From Phlebiopsis flavidoalba (taxonomy: Eukaryota > Basidiomycota > Agaricomycetes > Polyporales > Phanerochaetaceae): a stretch of DNA of 64,000 nt. The notes beneath the pieces are model-generated. The model did not search any database, was not told where the DNA came from, and worked only from the letters and a program-made list of their open reading frames with translations. The DNA lies in contig JAOCPU010000061.1 of the NCBI GenBank assembly GCA_035772785.1, positions 119,736 through 183,735 of the forward strand, in the 5' to 3' direction. Shown in pieces: positions 34,662 through 45,451 of this stretch. Position 1 is the first letter of the stretch, and each line of letters begins with the position of its first letter. A program made the position numbers and the translations under genes.

Positions 34662-37600
34662 ATGACCACCATGTCGACGCCCCAGGTCCATGTGAACGGC
34701 AGACCGCAACAACAGCTCTTCGTCTGCCTCCGCAAGTACTAGCTCCGCGCCCTCCGCGGACGGCTCCGGCTGGGGCGCGAACTTTTGGGTTACGCTCGCA
34801 GATCCTCAGGTATGGACATGGTCGCTTTGCCGGATATAAGTATTGGCTGACGGGCAGTGAAGACGGGGCGCGTGTCGTTCTTTTGCATGCCCTGCTAACC
34901 GGAAGGTTAGCTGGGACCCGCCAGTGGGGAACTTCCTGTGAGTATTTTTTTTTTGCGCCTAGCATCTAACATGTCGAGGCTGACCGGCGTAGACTGCCTC
35001 CAAGCGAAGAAGGTGAATGGTGGGAAGCAGTGGCACGAGCAAAGCGGCTTGCCATACTACTACCACACTAAGACGGGGGAGACAGTATGGGAGAGCCAGC
35101 GCAGGCTTTCGTGATACCCTACGCTTGCTTCAGGTATATTCCTGCAGTTCTAGCTTCATACCACACGTATTTACACTGAGACTGTTCTAGAACACTGCAC
35201 TAAGTCGCAGACTTTCCCTCACCAAACCAACCGCAACTCTCTCAGTCAGTCAGCCTCCACCTCAAAATCCTCCATCCACTAGTTCGGCCTCTCAATCGAA
35301 GATCAAAGTCCTACGCAACTAACGACCACGACTCGATACCAATACTCAACCCACACACCCCCCAGCAGCCAGACAGACTCGCGTGCGCCGCCGCTCTCAT
35401 TCGTCGGCGCGCCCTTCGTCAACCTCACCGACACCCTCTCCCGGTCCCGTCCCCCAGAAGCAACGGCCAGAACCTGCGCCGATCCCGTCTCCAAGCGACC
35501 GCTTCATCGCAAAGATCTACGTCTCACCACTTTCCCCTACGAAGCGTTGGCCACCCTCTCGTGCTACTTCGGAATCCCCGGCTCTCACCCTAAGCTTCCA
35601 CAGACACCTCACCACCACCCGAGTCCAACAGGCGACCCGCCGCCCGAGCGGGGGGGTGGGGGCGGGGGTGCCACGATCCTGTCGCCACGACGGAATATCT
35701 CAATGACGGAGGGCCACAGCTCACTTCGACACCAAGGGCAAATGCTCTTCCGCCCCGCACTCGACGGCCCCAAGCGCAAAAGCACAGCCGCAGAGCGAGA
35801 CGAACTCCGATCGCGCGTTCGACAGGAGACGAGAAGCTCTGAGCAATGTCCGTCGTGCCTCCAACGCTGAAACCTGACGTACCAGATCGTGCCGTCACGC
35901 CAGAGCCCTGAACGTACGGCTACAGTATCGAGAAGAATGGGGCTAGCAGAGACCCGACGTAGCCACTACGGGGGGGGGGGGGGGACAGCAACGCGGTTGG
36001 GCAACGACCAGTATAGGAACCGCGTCCCGCGGCACCAGAGACGTGTCGCTGTGGCGCGCGTCGGGGCAGAGTTTTCGTGTGCGCGTGCTACACGTCATTG
36101 CGGAACGGAGCACCTGTGCGGTCCTGTGGGTGGGGGCTGTGACTGCGCCGAGCTCGGCCGACATGCGTAACGCGAGAGAAGAAGAACACTGGGGTGTTCG
36201 TCTGGGCGCGAAGATTAGTGCACCGGTTATCACGTAATGCTGAGGCGAATACGTTTCGCCACGCGCGGAAATGAGGAAGGGTGGCAGCCCGATTTTTGGT
36301 GTGAGAAGCAGGAGGGCCGGGTCGGCGGGTCGGGTGTCGGAGCACAAGGGACAGTGGGGAGGTGTTCTCGGAGAGAAGTGAGCTGGGCGCGCTTACTTCG
36401 AGAAGAAGAAGCGAGGGTCACGCGCTGCATACTCGGGTATATGTTGGTGTTCCGTCGGACGGACCGCGAGAGGAACTGATGTGAGAACAGAACATAATCC
36501 TGCGTTACCTGATGCATCTTGCATCATGACATATTTGCAGTTCTCTCCGAGAGCCAGTTCGCGCAACAGTATGTTTCTGCTAACGCACGCACCCCTTGCA
36601 CAGGATTTATATTTTCGGAGAAAGGTACCCGTCGAGCAATGATGACTTGACTGTGACAAAAGGTTTGTGCGTTCTTTTTTTACTTTGCGGAGCGAGCGTG
36701 AAATTCATCAATCCGCAGGGTTGTACATAGCTGGACCCCTTACTCGCCAGCTGACAAATATCTGAACAAAGAGCGAGGTGAAGACCTACAACGCGCAGAT
36801 ACAGCGTCAGTGGTGACACGTGGGGGGGGACCCCCAAACCATCCAGCAATAATCTGACCTGCATCACTGTCAGCGCGAATGCATTGTTAGAGGAGGAAGA
36901 ACCCGTGCCCCCTGTTTTATGGTACTCTCTACCCACCCCTCTTTCTCCCACGGCCGAACGGAGAGACGAGATCTACTGTTCCAGGTCATGAAAGCAGTAT
37001 ACCGGGAACCCCATCGTCGTGGCTTAGCCCGAGTTTTTTCAAGCCGCAATTCATCGTAAGGCCTACAGAAGAAAAGCCCTGTTTCTTTAGAGTGCGCAGT
37101 TACTCTGTGTGCTTGACCTACTCTCCCCAGCACAACGTATTTCGCGACCCAATATCCGAGACACGTACCGAACGCGTTCAATGCCGCCCTGCCCCTTACC
37201 GCGCTGGTATCTCTCCAACCAGGCAAAAGAACACATGAGCACGAAGGCTCCGATGTCGTACATTCATGGCAAAAAAGTTACTGCTTGAGACGACTAGAGT
37301 ATTTTTTTTTATTTCCCGCGAAAGGGCCACGGGGGGGAACATGACACCGCCGTTGCGCGGAGATTGAAGCTGCCTTCGCTGGAGCATCCTTCTCAGGTCT
37401 GTCCAATAATGCTTTCACAATAAGGGTTTTCTAGGATGCTGCATTCACACCCTTCTACCTTCGGCGAATCACTCGACGCGATATTTCGATTGCATGGAAC
37501 GCAAACTATCCAGAGAAGAAGGTGCCCATCATTCTCCATTCCTCGCCCGACGGTATCCTCGCGCGCGTGGCGGTACAAAGTCTGCAGAAGGCATATTTTT

Positions 37601-38140
37601 TCGCGTACCCGGCGACAGCGATCTCGTCTCGGAGCTCAAGCTTCGTATCGACAAGGGGTACATACACTCTGGACGGCTTCGATGACCCACACGTCCTCAA
37701 GGGCATCCCTCCTCAAGCTTTGGCTCCGCGAGCTCCTGGACCCCCTCATAACCCCGACGAGCTCATTACAACGACTGCAATCTCCCACTAGGCCAACGAC
37801 CCCGACGCATGCGTGCGCGCTCGTGCACCAGAACTCCCGACGATCAACCGGCGCGTCGTGCTCTTCACAATCAGACTTCCTGCAGCTCTTCCTGACGAGA
37901 AGCTAGATAGGTATTTGGTCCACGAAAGATGACCCGCGCCGAACCACGCGCTCGTCCATGGCGCCGAACCTGTTCTTTTAGTTTCCCTCTGCAAACTCCG
38001 ATGAGCATGGCAGTCTTGTTCACGAACGCGCCAAAGTACGAGCTAGGCCGGCTTTGTGCATTCTTTGCTCTGCTGCTTTGTACCTCCGGTGCGATGCGAA
38101 GGTCGACGCGAGCGAGTAGGTGCCTACGCACGGACGGGGT
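34662..38140 (+). CDS. WW-WW-MyTH4-RhoGAP protein (ARHGAP39/Vilse type)
   Basis: A large Rho GTPase-activating protein. The start at 34662 gives MTTMSTPQVHVNG. WW domain 1 spans GSGWGANFWVTLADPQ, an intron, and KVSWDPPVGNFL (about 34766-34940). WW domain 2 follows with LPPSEEGEWWE and GLPYYYHTKTGETVWE (about 34992-35095). A disordered Ser/Pro-rich linker runs to about 36500. The MyTH4-type part shows SQFAQQYVSA, GFIFRRKVPVEQ (about 36550-36640), LNKE...VKTYNAQIQRQ, RDEIYC, and later STFGESLDAIFRL. The RhoGAP domain includes EGIFRVPGDSD-like sequence with VSELKLRIDKG (about 37620-37660), YTLDGFDDPHVL, LKLWLRELLDPLI, INRRVVLF and NSD.MAVLF-like segments, ending ASEYVPTHG near 38135. The arginine finger appears in the GIFRV motif, interrupted by a shift. 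More than ten frame changes and a 15-G run (35970-35984) lie in the span. Confidence 0.8.
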
Positions 38141-40110
38141 TGCAGATTTCGGCGCCGTCGCCGCCTTTCAGCCTCTGCCGACGAAGAATGCAAGGAGTCA
38201 CTACAGCTCCGCCACAGGGCCGATCGTAATAATTTTGTTTACCAAACACCCACCTCCCATGTCGTTTGTTGCGTCCTTTGCCCTCTGTATACCCTCCATA
38301 TGACATCCTTGCCGCTCGCGCCATTCGTACATTATCGTCCACAAGGAGTCGAATTTATCTAATCACAAACTCATGCCAAATTGTATAGGTGACTAATTCT
38401 TTTTTCTCATGGTCTGGAGACGCGAGGAGCGATGTTTTGTATCATAGGTGTTGTTTGGTATAATATAGGGTATTTATGCGAATTACACTTGTCATAGCGG
38501 CTACCGGAAGCTACAAAACAAACACACACAAACGAAGCTTTGATGATCGATCGCCCCCCCCTCGGACATCACAACGAGTAGTTGAACCTGGACACCTGTC
38601 ACTCGTGGTCATTATTTCGACAAACCTTGTGCACAACACATCATGGTGGACTTAGCTCAAGACGTGGAAAAACCCCGACGAACTAACGAAACAGGACACC
38701 GCGTCGGATACGCCGACTCTGAGCGGAATGTCGTGAAAGTCTTATTCAGTGATCCGATGCCGCTCGACCTGTCAACTCGCTCGACCGTCGCGACGGTTCG
38801 TATGTCGTGCAAACACCCCTCCAGTGCCTGGGCTCCTGAATCGCCACATTGTATCCTGCCTTGGTCAAAATTCTGTCGGCTTTGAATACTCGGATATTAA
38901 GTTGATGCGTAGAAGATACAATTCGTGCTCGCCGTTTGGAATCCCTGATCCGACTCAATCAAGTGGCAGTCAAGAGCGGTTCAAGCTTTGATGTATGACT
39001 TACAATAGGCTAACTGGGCTTAAGACTAGCTCATGATCAGATAATAACATGTGTCGTATCATTGCGGGCCACGATACACGCGTATACGGAGGCAGGTAGA
39101 GCGCTGAGTCTCGAGAAATTGCCCAGAAAGAACACGGGAATAAAGAGGGCGCGTCTTCGCCAAGAGTAGAGGGACCAAAGGCGTGCACGCGATAACAGCT
39201 GCTTGGGCCTTCGTACGGTATAAACCGGGAGAGACGAGATAAAGCATCTAGCATAGGTCCACAAAAATCGTCGCAAGGATCGTTCCGACTAGCTGCGGGT
39301 GTAAGAGGCCTCGAGCTCCAAAGAATAGAAAATAATTCACCATGATGACGTCCCGAGGTGGCCTATTCAATGGGCTTGACGGAAAATGTCAGGTTGACTG
39401 TAATGCGAAGAGGTCATGAGCTGGATGGAGTGTGATGTCACAAGACCCAAAGTAAATCTGTGGGTCAAATGCCGATTAGCGTCTGTAGCAGGCCTTCTCT
39501 TCTTGTGCTGCGGTAAATCAGGCCCAGGTTGTAACGTCATGCAAATCGCCGCCTTCGAGCCAGTTGAACGCTGTACTTCGATGCGGCGACGTTTGCGGCT
39601 CTTGACAAGTCTCTGGGTAGCCTCGCCGATGAGGGCTCTGACCTTCGACGTCCCCCGTGCGCACGAGTGCGACTGCTCTTGCATCTCAGGCGACGGATGC
39701 GGTCATCTCAAAATTACTATTCAAACAACTCTATCAATACAATTCAAACAGAATTAAATGGCAAGGCACATACGCTGTCATCGCCGACGATATCGCTCCG
39801 TTTACCTCTGTCCAGAGGATTGCTGTGTTTGAGATTGTGAGAGGTATTCTTGACCGCATCCTAGGCATGCTGTGCTGGTTGGCCGGGGACCAGAAACCGG
39901 AATGTGAGCGTGCAAGTATATAAGAGCGAATGCGAGGAAGCGCGACCCTGGCTGTCCGTCGGTGCCTCCGCCAGAACCGTGAGCGACCGGAAAGCGCGAG
40001 CAGAGCTAGACGCGCAAATTTACCTCGAGTGACCTCGACCCGGCCTCCCTTCGTTCTCGCTACCACCTCCCACACTTTCCCCCTCACCCCCACACGTCTG
40101 GGCCCCAGAG
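38141..40110. other. Intergenic region upstream of NADH dehydrogenase
   Basis: No family is recognised. A plus-strand frame from 38643 (MVDLAQDVEK) and a basic minus-strand frame at 39367-39684 have no supporting exon or motif. The last part, about 39930-40110, is pyrimidine-rich (CTCGCTACCACCTCCC) and is probably the promoter and leader of the NADH dehydrogenase gene. Confidence 0.45.
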
Positions 40111-42322
40111 ATGCAGGTCGCTCGTGGTAAGTATATCTCCTCGTCCCCTCGGCCGAAACAGCGACCAAGCCTCTCTCTTCAGCACGCGCGCAGCTCGGCC
40201 GGAGATTGCTCCTCCAGTCCAGGCCGAACAGGCAGGTCACCGTCGACGCTGACAAGACGTCTGCAGTCCACCGAGGCGTCAACACCCCTGGTTTGTGCAA
40301 TTTCCGTGATTTCATTCTGCTCGCACAAGTCTGATTTTGCGACCCGCCTCTCCGCGTCACATCGCTTTGCTCGAAATGACTCGAAACACGAAACCAGACG
40401 CCCCCGCCGCCACCACCCGGCTCGTCGCGCTGGCAGCGCATCCTCCAGACGACCGGTCGCATCACTCTCTTCAGCATCGTCACCGCGGGCGGTCTCTTTT
40501 ACTATGTCGCTCACAAGGACCGTACACCAGGCCCACAAGAGCCTCATGACCCGTCCAAGAAGACGATTGTCATTCTCGGAAGTGGCTGGGGCGCGACGAG
40601 TTTGTTGAACTCACTTGACACGGAGGACTACAATGTCGTACGTACATTCAGTGCATATTTTCGAAGAACGAAAGCGACCTGGGAGATATAGTTTGTCATC
40701 AGCCCACGCAACTACTTCCTCTTCACCCCTCTCCTTCCCAGTGTCGCGACTGGCACGCTCAGCACAAAATCCATCATTCAACCCACGCGGTACATGACCC
40801 GTCACAAGAAGCGTCAGGTGTCGGTTATCGAGGCGGCGGCGACTGACGTCGATCCCTCGAAGAAGACCGTCACCTTCAAGGACACTTCGGAAGTCCAGGG
40901 TCTCGTCAGCAGCACGACAATGAAGTACGACTATCTTGTGTATGCCGTCGGTGCTGAGACCCAGACATTCAACATCCCCGGTGTCCGTGAGAATGCGTGC
41001 TTCATGAAGGAGTTGGACGATGCTGAGAAGGCGAGTCTCATCACTTGCATTCCCGAAGATTTATGTATTGACTTTTCACTGCAGATGCAGCGCCGTTTCC
41101 TTGACTGTGAGCGGATATGACGTATATCAAGTATTTTTTGATGCGAAGTTATATTCACAGGCGTCGAGTCCGCCGCGTTCCCGGGTCAGAGCAAGGAGGA
41201 GGTTGACCGCCTCTTGCACATGGTACGTACATCTCATTCATTCCGATAATACCCCGTGCTCATCCCGGAATAGGTTGTCGTCGGTGGCGGCCCCACTGGT
41301 GTCGAGCTGAGCGGAGAGCTCCATGATTTCCTCGAAGACGATCTGCGCTCGTGGTACCCTGAGCTCGCGGACAGCATCAAGATTACACTCGTCGAGGCGC
41401 TGCCGTCCGTGCTGCCCATGTTCAGCAAGCAGCTGATCGACTACACCGAGAACTCGTTCAAGGAGGCCAAGATCGACATTATGACTAAGACCATGGTCAA
41501 GGAAATCAAGGAGAAGAGCGTCATTCTCCAGATGCCCGACAGGAGCATCAAGGAGGTGCCCTGTGGTATGGTTGTCTGGGCCGCTGTACGTTTGTTTGAC
41601 CTTGGAATTGAATCGTTTATGCTGACATTCACATAGGGTAACACCCTCCGTGGCGTCACCCGCGACCTGATGGCGAAGCTGCCCAACGAGCAGACCAACC
41701 GCCGCGGCATCACCGTCGACGAGAGCTTGCGCATGAAGGGCGCCGAGGGCGTATTCGCGATCGGCGACTGCACAGCGACGTCGTACGCGCCGACGGCGCA
41801 GGTCGCCGCGCAGGAGGGCTCGTACCTCGCGCGCGTGTTCAAGCAGCTCGCGCGGCGCGACGCGCTCGCGGCGGAGCTCGAGGAGCTCAAGGGCCAGGGC
41901 GCGGCGGAGGGCGAGCAGGAGCGCAAGGTGCGCATCGAGACGCTCGAGAGCCAGGTCGCGAAGACGGAGAAGATGCGCCCGTTCAAGTACTCGCACCAGG
42001 GCTCGCTCGCGTACATCGGCTCGGACAAGGCGATCGCGGATCTTCCGTTCTTCTCGTCCGGAAACGTATGCGGATCCCATTCCTGTGCGTGTGCGCTTTT
42101 ACTGACGGCCTTATGTGCAGCTCGCCACCGCGGGTGTCGCGACGTACCTTCTTCTGGTCGCAGCGCGTACCTCAGCAAGCTCTTCTCGCTCCGCAACCGC
42201 GCGCTCGTCGCCTCCGACTGGATCAAGGTCAAGATCTTTGGCCGGTACGTCCCTCCCTGTCGCCCTTCCACCAAACTCAGCTAACCCTAACCCTCTCTCC
42301 TAGTGATGTGTCGCGCGAGTAA
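40111..42322 (+). CDS. NDE1: External alternative (type II) NADH dehydrogenase, mitochondrial
   Basis: A rotenone-insensitive NADH:ubiquinone oxidoreductase of the inner mitochondrial membrane. Exon 1 encodes MQVAR and is followed by intron 40127-40182 (GTAAGT to CAG). After a Ser/Arg-rich presequence comes GRITLFSIVTAGGLFYYVA, a membrane segment expected of the external form. The FAD-binding motif is TIVILGSGWGATSLL. NYFLFTPLLPSVATGTL and YDYLVYAVGA follow. The NADH-binding motif is VVVGGGPTGVELSGE (about 41276). VFAIGDCTA is the second FAD contact. A GC-rich helical insert with ELEELKGQG and KVRIETLESQV follows, then FKYSHQGSLAYIGSDKA. The C-terminus has LATAGVATYL, RSAYLSKLFSLRNRALVASDW, KIFGR, an intron and DVSRE with TAA at 42320. 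It is nearly intact: only two extra bases near 42150-42165 disturb the frame. One intron (41031-41084) is GC-AG. Confidence 0.93.
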
Positions 42323-43195
42323 TCGCCATGTTTCTACGCCAAAACCCCATGTGGAGACACGCGAAATCTTACACATACCCACCACGCGGCCTAATATTCA
42401 TAGACGCTTTGTTCTCTTCGCTTCCTGTGGCGGTTTTTTTTTCCGCCACGTATGTATTCGCGGGCTCCTTATAGACCTTTTGCCCCGTAGACGCTCGTTC
42501 ACTCGATAGATCGTACAAGTACTTGGTCGCTTTGAATATGTTACAGGCTTCTCTGGGGTGACCAGCCGGTTCTTCAATTGGGTATGCAAAGGTTGAGCAC
42601 TCTTGCGTTGAACACACCAACTCCGAGAGTCTATAGAAAGGCGGCCAACGTCACGATGACGGATTTAACACAGGTTTGAGAGTATGATCCACGGTCAATA
42701 CTTACAGAACTTGATAGCGTTATCAGATTGGGTAAGGGCGGGGCTAAAACTGAGCCGGGGACATAATCTTGTGAGATGGGGTAAGTGTAATAGGCATATA
42801 GACAGGGTCGATGAAGGTGGAAGAGAGGGACATCGCTTTGGCATGCAAGTCATTCAAAAATCACATATCGAGGCAAACGTCCTTCGACTTTCAGCATGTT
42901 CAATGATGTTCAGCACGTGGGAAGGCTTCGCGCGTTTATACATGAGTGCATGAGTGCTTACGTACACTGCACGCTTTGAACCTCCTCCACTACCTCCACT
43001 CTCGAGTCGAGCTCCTGAACAGTAGTGTAGGTCTTGATCGAGCTTGATCGCGCATGTACAACATATTTGCTTTTCAACAGCCATGAAGTAAGCTATTTGT
43101 TGTAGTCCTCCGAGCGATCCCTTTCCATGTTATGGAAACATCTTATTTTTTCCTAGCATGATGGCGATGAATTGGTGCGGATACTTAGTACTTAG
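42323..43195. other. Intergenic region between convergent genes
   Basis: This lies between the 3' ends of the NADH dehydrogenase (plus) and the GAL80-like gene (minus). No coding motif is seen; both 3' untranslated regions should lie here. Confidence 0.5.
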
Positions 43196-44420
43196 CTATA
43201 ATGACTTCGAAATGGGAATTTCGACTCTAATTCCCTTGCGGTCGCTGACTAAAATCGCGTCGATAATTTGATGCAAATCAATTGCATCGTCAAACGTAGC
43301 ATATTTGCCCCCTTCACCTTTCGCAAACTCCTCCCATCCCTTCTCAATAGGGCCAGTGAGATAGTCCCACTCGTAATCAGGCGTCCAGACTTCACCGTTC
43401 ACCGTCAGTTGGACCGGACGCATAGTGTATGCCCATGAATCTCCCGTCGCCTCGATCGAGCCTTGCTCGCCGTTGATCGTCCAGTGGAAAGGTGTCTGTC
43501 CTCCTGTCGTAGTATCAGTGGTGCCCGTGACGATCTGAAAGGTCACGCTGGCGCCAGAAGCTAAGAGGCCCGAGAATATGACCTGGTCCGCGTTGTGGCG
43601 AGTCGAAGTTTGCCCCGTGGGATTGTTATCACTCCCCACAATCGTGAGGGTAGGGTAGCGGATATTCAGCGTCGACGATAACTGGGAGATTGGTCCTAAA
43701 ACTTCAGTCAGACCAGAGATGAGATGACCTCCGAGAATATTATTGTGAGTGGCGCCTGTTAAACCGGCTTGATATTGAGCATTACAGCACGCATGATGTT
43801 CACAAACACACACACCGCTGTCCGCTTCAGTAGCGTAGGTATGTCTCTCGGAAATGGTTTCACCTCCGAACAGAGGATCAGATTTAACAATGTTCGTGAT
43901 CTGCATGTAGGAATTGAGCAACACCCGACAACGTAGCGAAAGCACTCACAAAAGTTGTGGACACGACTTTCCCAATGCCGCCAGACAATATCACTTCCTT
44001 CATCTGGGATTGAGAGCCAATTCTAAGTCTCCCGGGTCTGGGCGGGATGACCAAAGTTCGGCCTACCTTCTTGATGACCGGTGTATATATACCTTGCGTA
44101 CCGACTGCGCCTCTCACGCCCTTTGCCTGTGCCTTGTCCGAGATTTCTAGAGCCTCTTGAAGTCCTCTGCCCAGAGGCCATTCTACAAAAACGTCCTTCC
44201 CCGCTTCGATTGCAGGGAGAACAGCTTTCTTGTGGCCGCCGACCTTCACCGCGACGACCACAGCATCGACGTCAGGATCTTGCGCGAGCTCACGCACACC
44301 CGTGTCGCCATGGTAGGCTTTAACGGGATGTCCAAGCTCACTGAGGGTGCCGAAAAATGTTCGTTTCACGCAAGAAGATTGACATACGATACGCAAGGCT
44401 GTCAACGTGCCTCCTTCCTC
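43196..44420 (-). CDS. GAL80-like Gfo/Idh/MocA family oxidoreductase
   Basis: A minus-strand NAD(P)-dependent oxidoreductase-fold protein of the GAL80-like group. Visible in order are LSELGHPVKAYHGDTGVRE, DPDVDAVVVAVKVGGHK, AIEAGKDVFVEWPLG (the EWP where many relatives have EKP), GVRGAVGTQGIYTPVIKK, an intron (GTAGGC to CCCAG), KEVILSGGIGKVVSTTFV, an intron, ERHTYATEADSG, another intron (GTGTGT to AACAG), then HNNILGGHLISGLTEVLGP, TPFHWTINGEQGSIEATGD, NGEVWTPDYEWD, WEEFAKGEGGKYATFDDA and IDAILVSDRKGIRVEI. TAA is at 43196-43198. The N-terminal Rossmann glycine motif is not found, so the first exon is lost, misread or hidden above 44420. The rest is much cleaner than neighbouring genes. It could be enzyme or regulator; fungal GAL80-like proteins include both. 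Confidence 0.82.
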
Positions 44421-45451
44421 CCCGGTATATAACGCAAAACTGTTTCTTCACGTCTATGCGGGACTGACCTTCCTCTTCGTAGTTTGCCTGCTAACCCTGG
44501 ACACAGTCCGCCCATGCTCGGGAAACCCTGGCACATACAGGAAAGTCCGAGTCTTTGGTTTGCCCGGATAGCTTCCCGCGCTTATATTTGACTTGTTGTG
44601 GACAACATAGCTTCCGCGTCGTGCACACGCGAAAACCGCCTCTCACGTTCTGCAAGAGTGTTCTTCGAGCTTGCTAGCGGTGTCAACTTTCTTCTTGCCA
44701 TATTTCGGTAGTAGGCCGTTACGCGACTCCGCCTCCGTACCTTCATCTTCAACCCTGTAATCCTCAAGAAGCTGGCCTAGACCTCCTGATCATAGAAAAC
44801 CCCTCCTTACGTCTCCCCCGACTAGTCAAGACTGCGGAAAACGTGCTCTGTAACCTAGGTCATTTTGAGGACGGAATGGCATCGCGCAGCTTCCCTAGAG
44901 AACACTCAGAGCTCATGGATGCTGAGCACCGGGATACCGCGGCAGTCGCTTTCGCGTAGAACAGCCCACACACACACCAGGGCGCGATTCTGAACGCGAC
45001 AAAACGGAGGTCGAAGATGCTGCATCCACTTGAAACAAGGCTATAATGCGCTCATCTCGAACGCACCGATGTGTTGGGGGAGACCGTTTGAAAAGCCCGC
45101 ATTGAAATCCGCTGCTACTCCTCGCGGGATGACCGAGAAGTTAATGACCAAGTTACGTCGACTTCCATTATTTTAGCTGCGTCGCGACGCAGCTCTCTAC
45201 GTGACAGGGCTACGGACTTACCAAGGCCTTTCCGCTTGTATATGACCACGCGAAATAGTATCCCGATTATCATCTATCATCTCTACGGCGCTCAAGTTTT
45301 CGACCAGGGCTGTCCCCCTTGTCGCACCAAGTCGTCTCATAGGAGACTCGAGACATTCGCTCCGCCGTAGAAATCTGCAGCTGAAGTTCGTTTGCAACAT
45401 CCTCGCATGAAGTCTTCGGCTTGCTTTGCAATGTTTGACTTCGCTTCGACC
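44421..45451. other. Unassigned region upstream of the GAL80-like gene
   Basis: It should hold the promoter and missing 5' exon of the GAL80-like gene. Open frames (44582-44767, 45218-45505, both minus) are unremarkable. No further repeats are visible until the inverted-repeat element begins. Confidence 0.4.

Noticed and set aside
39734..40483. 249-codon minus-strand frame
   Set aside because: It is antisense to the promoter and first exons of the NADH dehydrogenase, without domain features.
41238..42274. Two overlapping minus-strand open frames of about 280 codons
   Set aside because: They are antisense to the well-supported NADH dehydrogenase exons, and their Arg/Leu/Ala-rich translations are what GC-rich third positions on the other strand produce.
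42274..42300. CTAACCCTAACCCT, resembling a telomere repeat
   Set aside because: Only two units, inside the pyrimidine-rich 3' part of the last NADH dehydrogenase intron; this is normal intron sequence.
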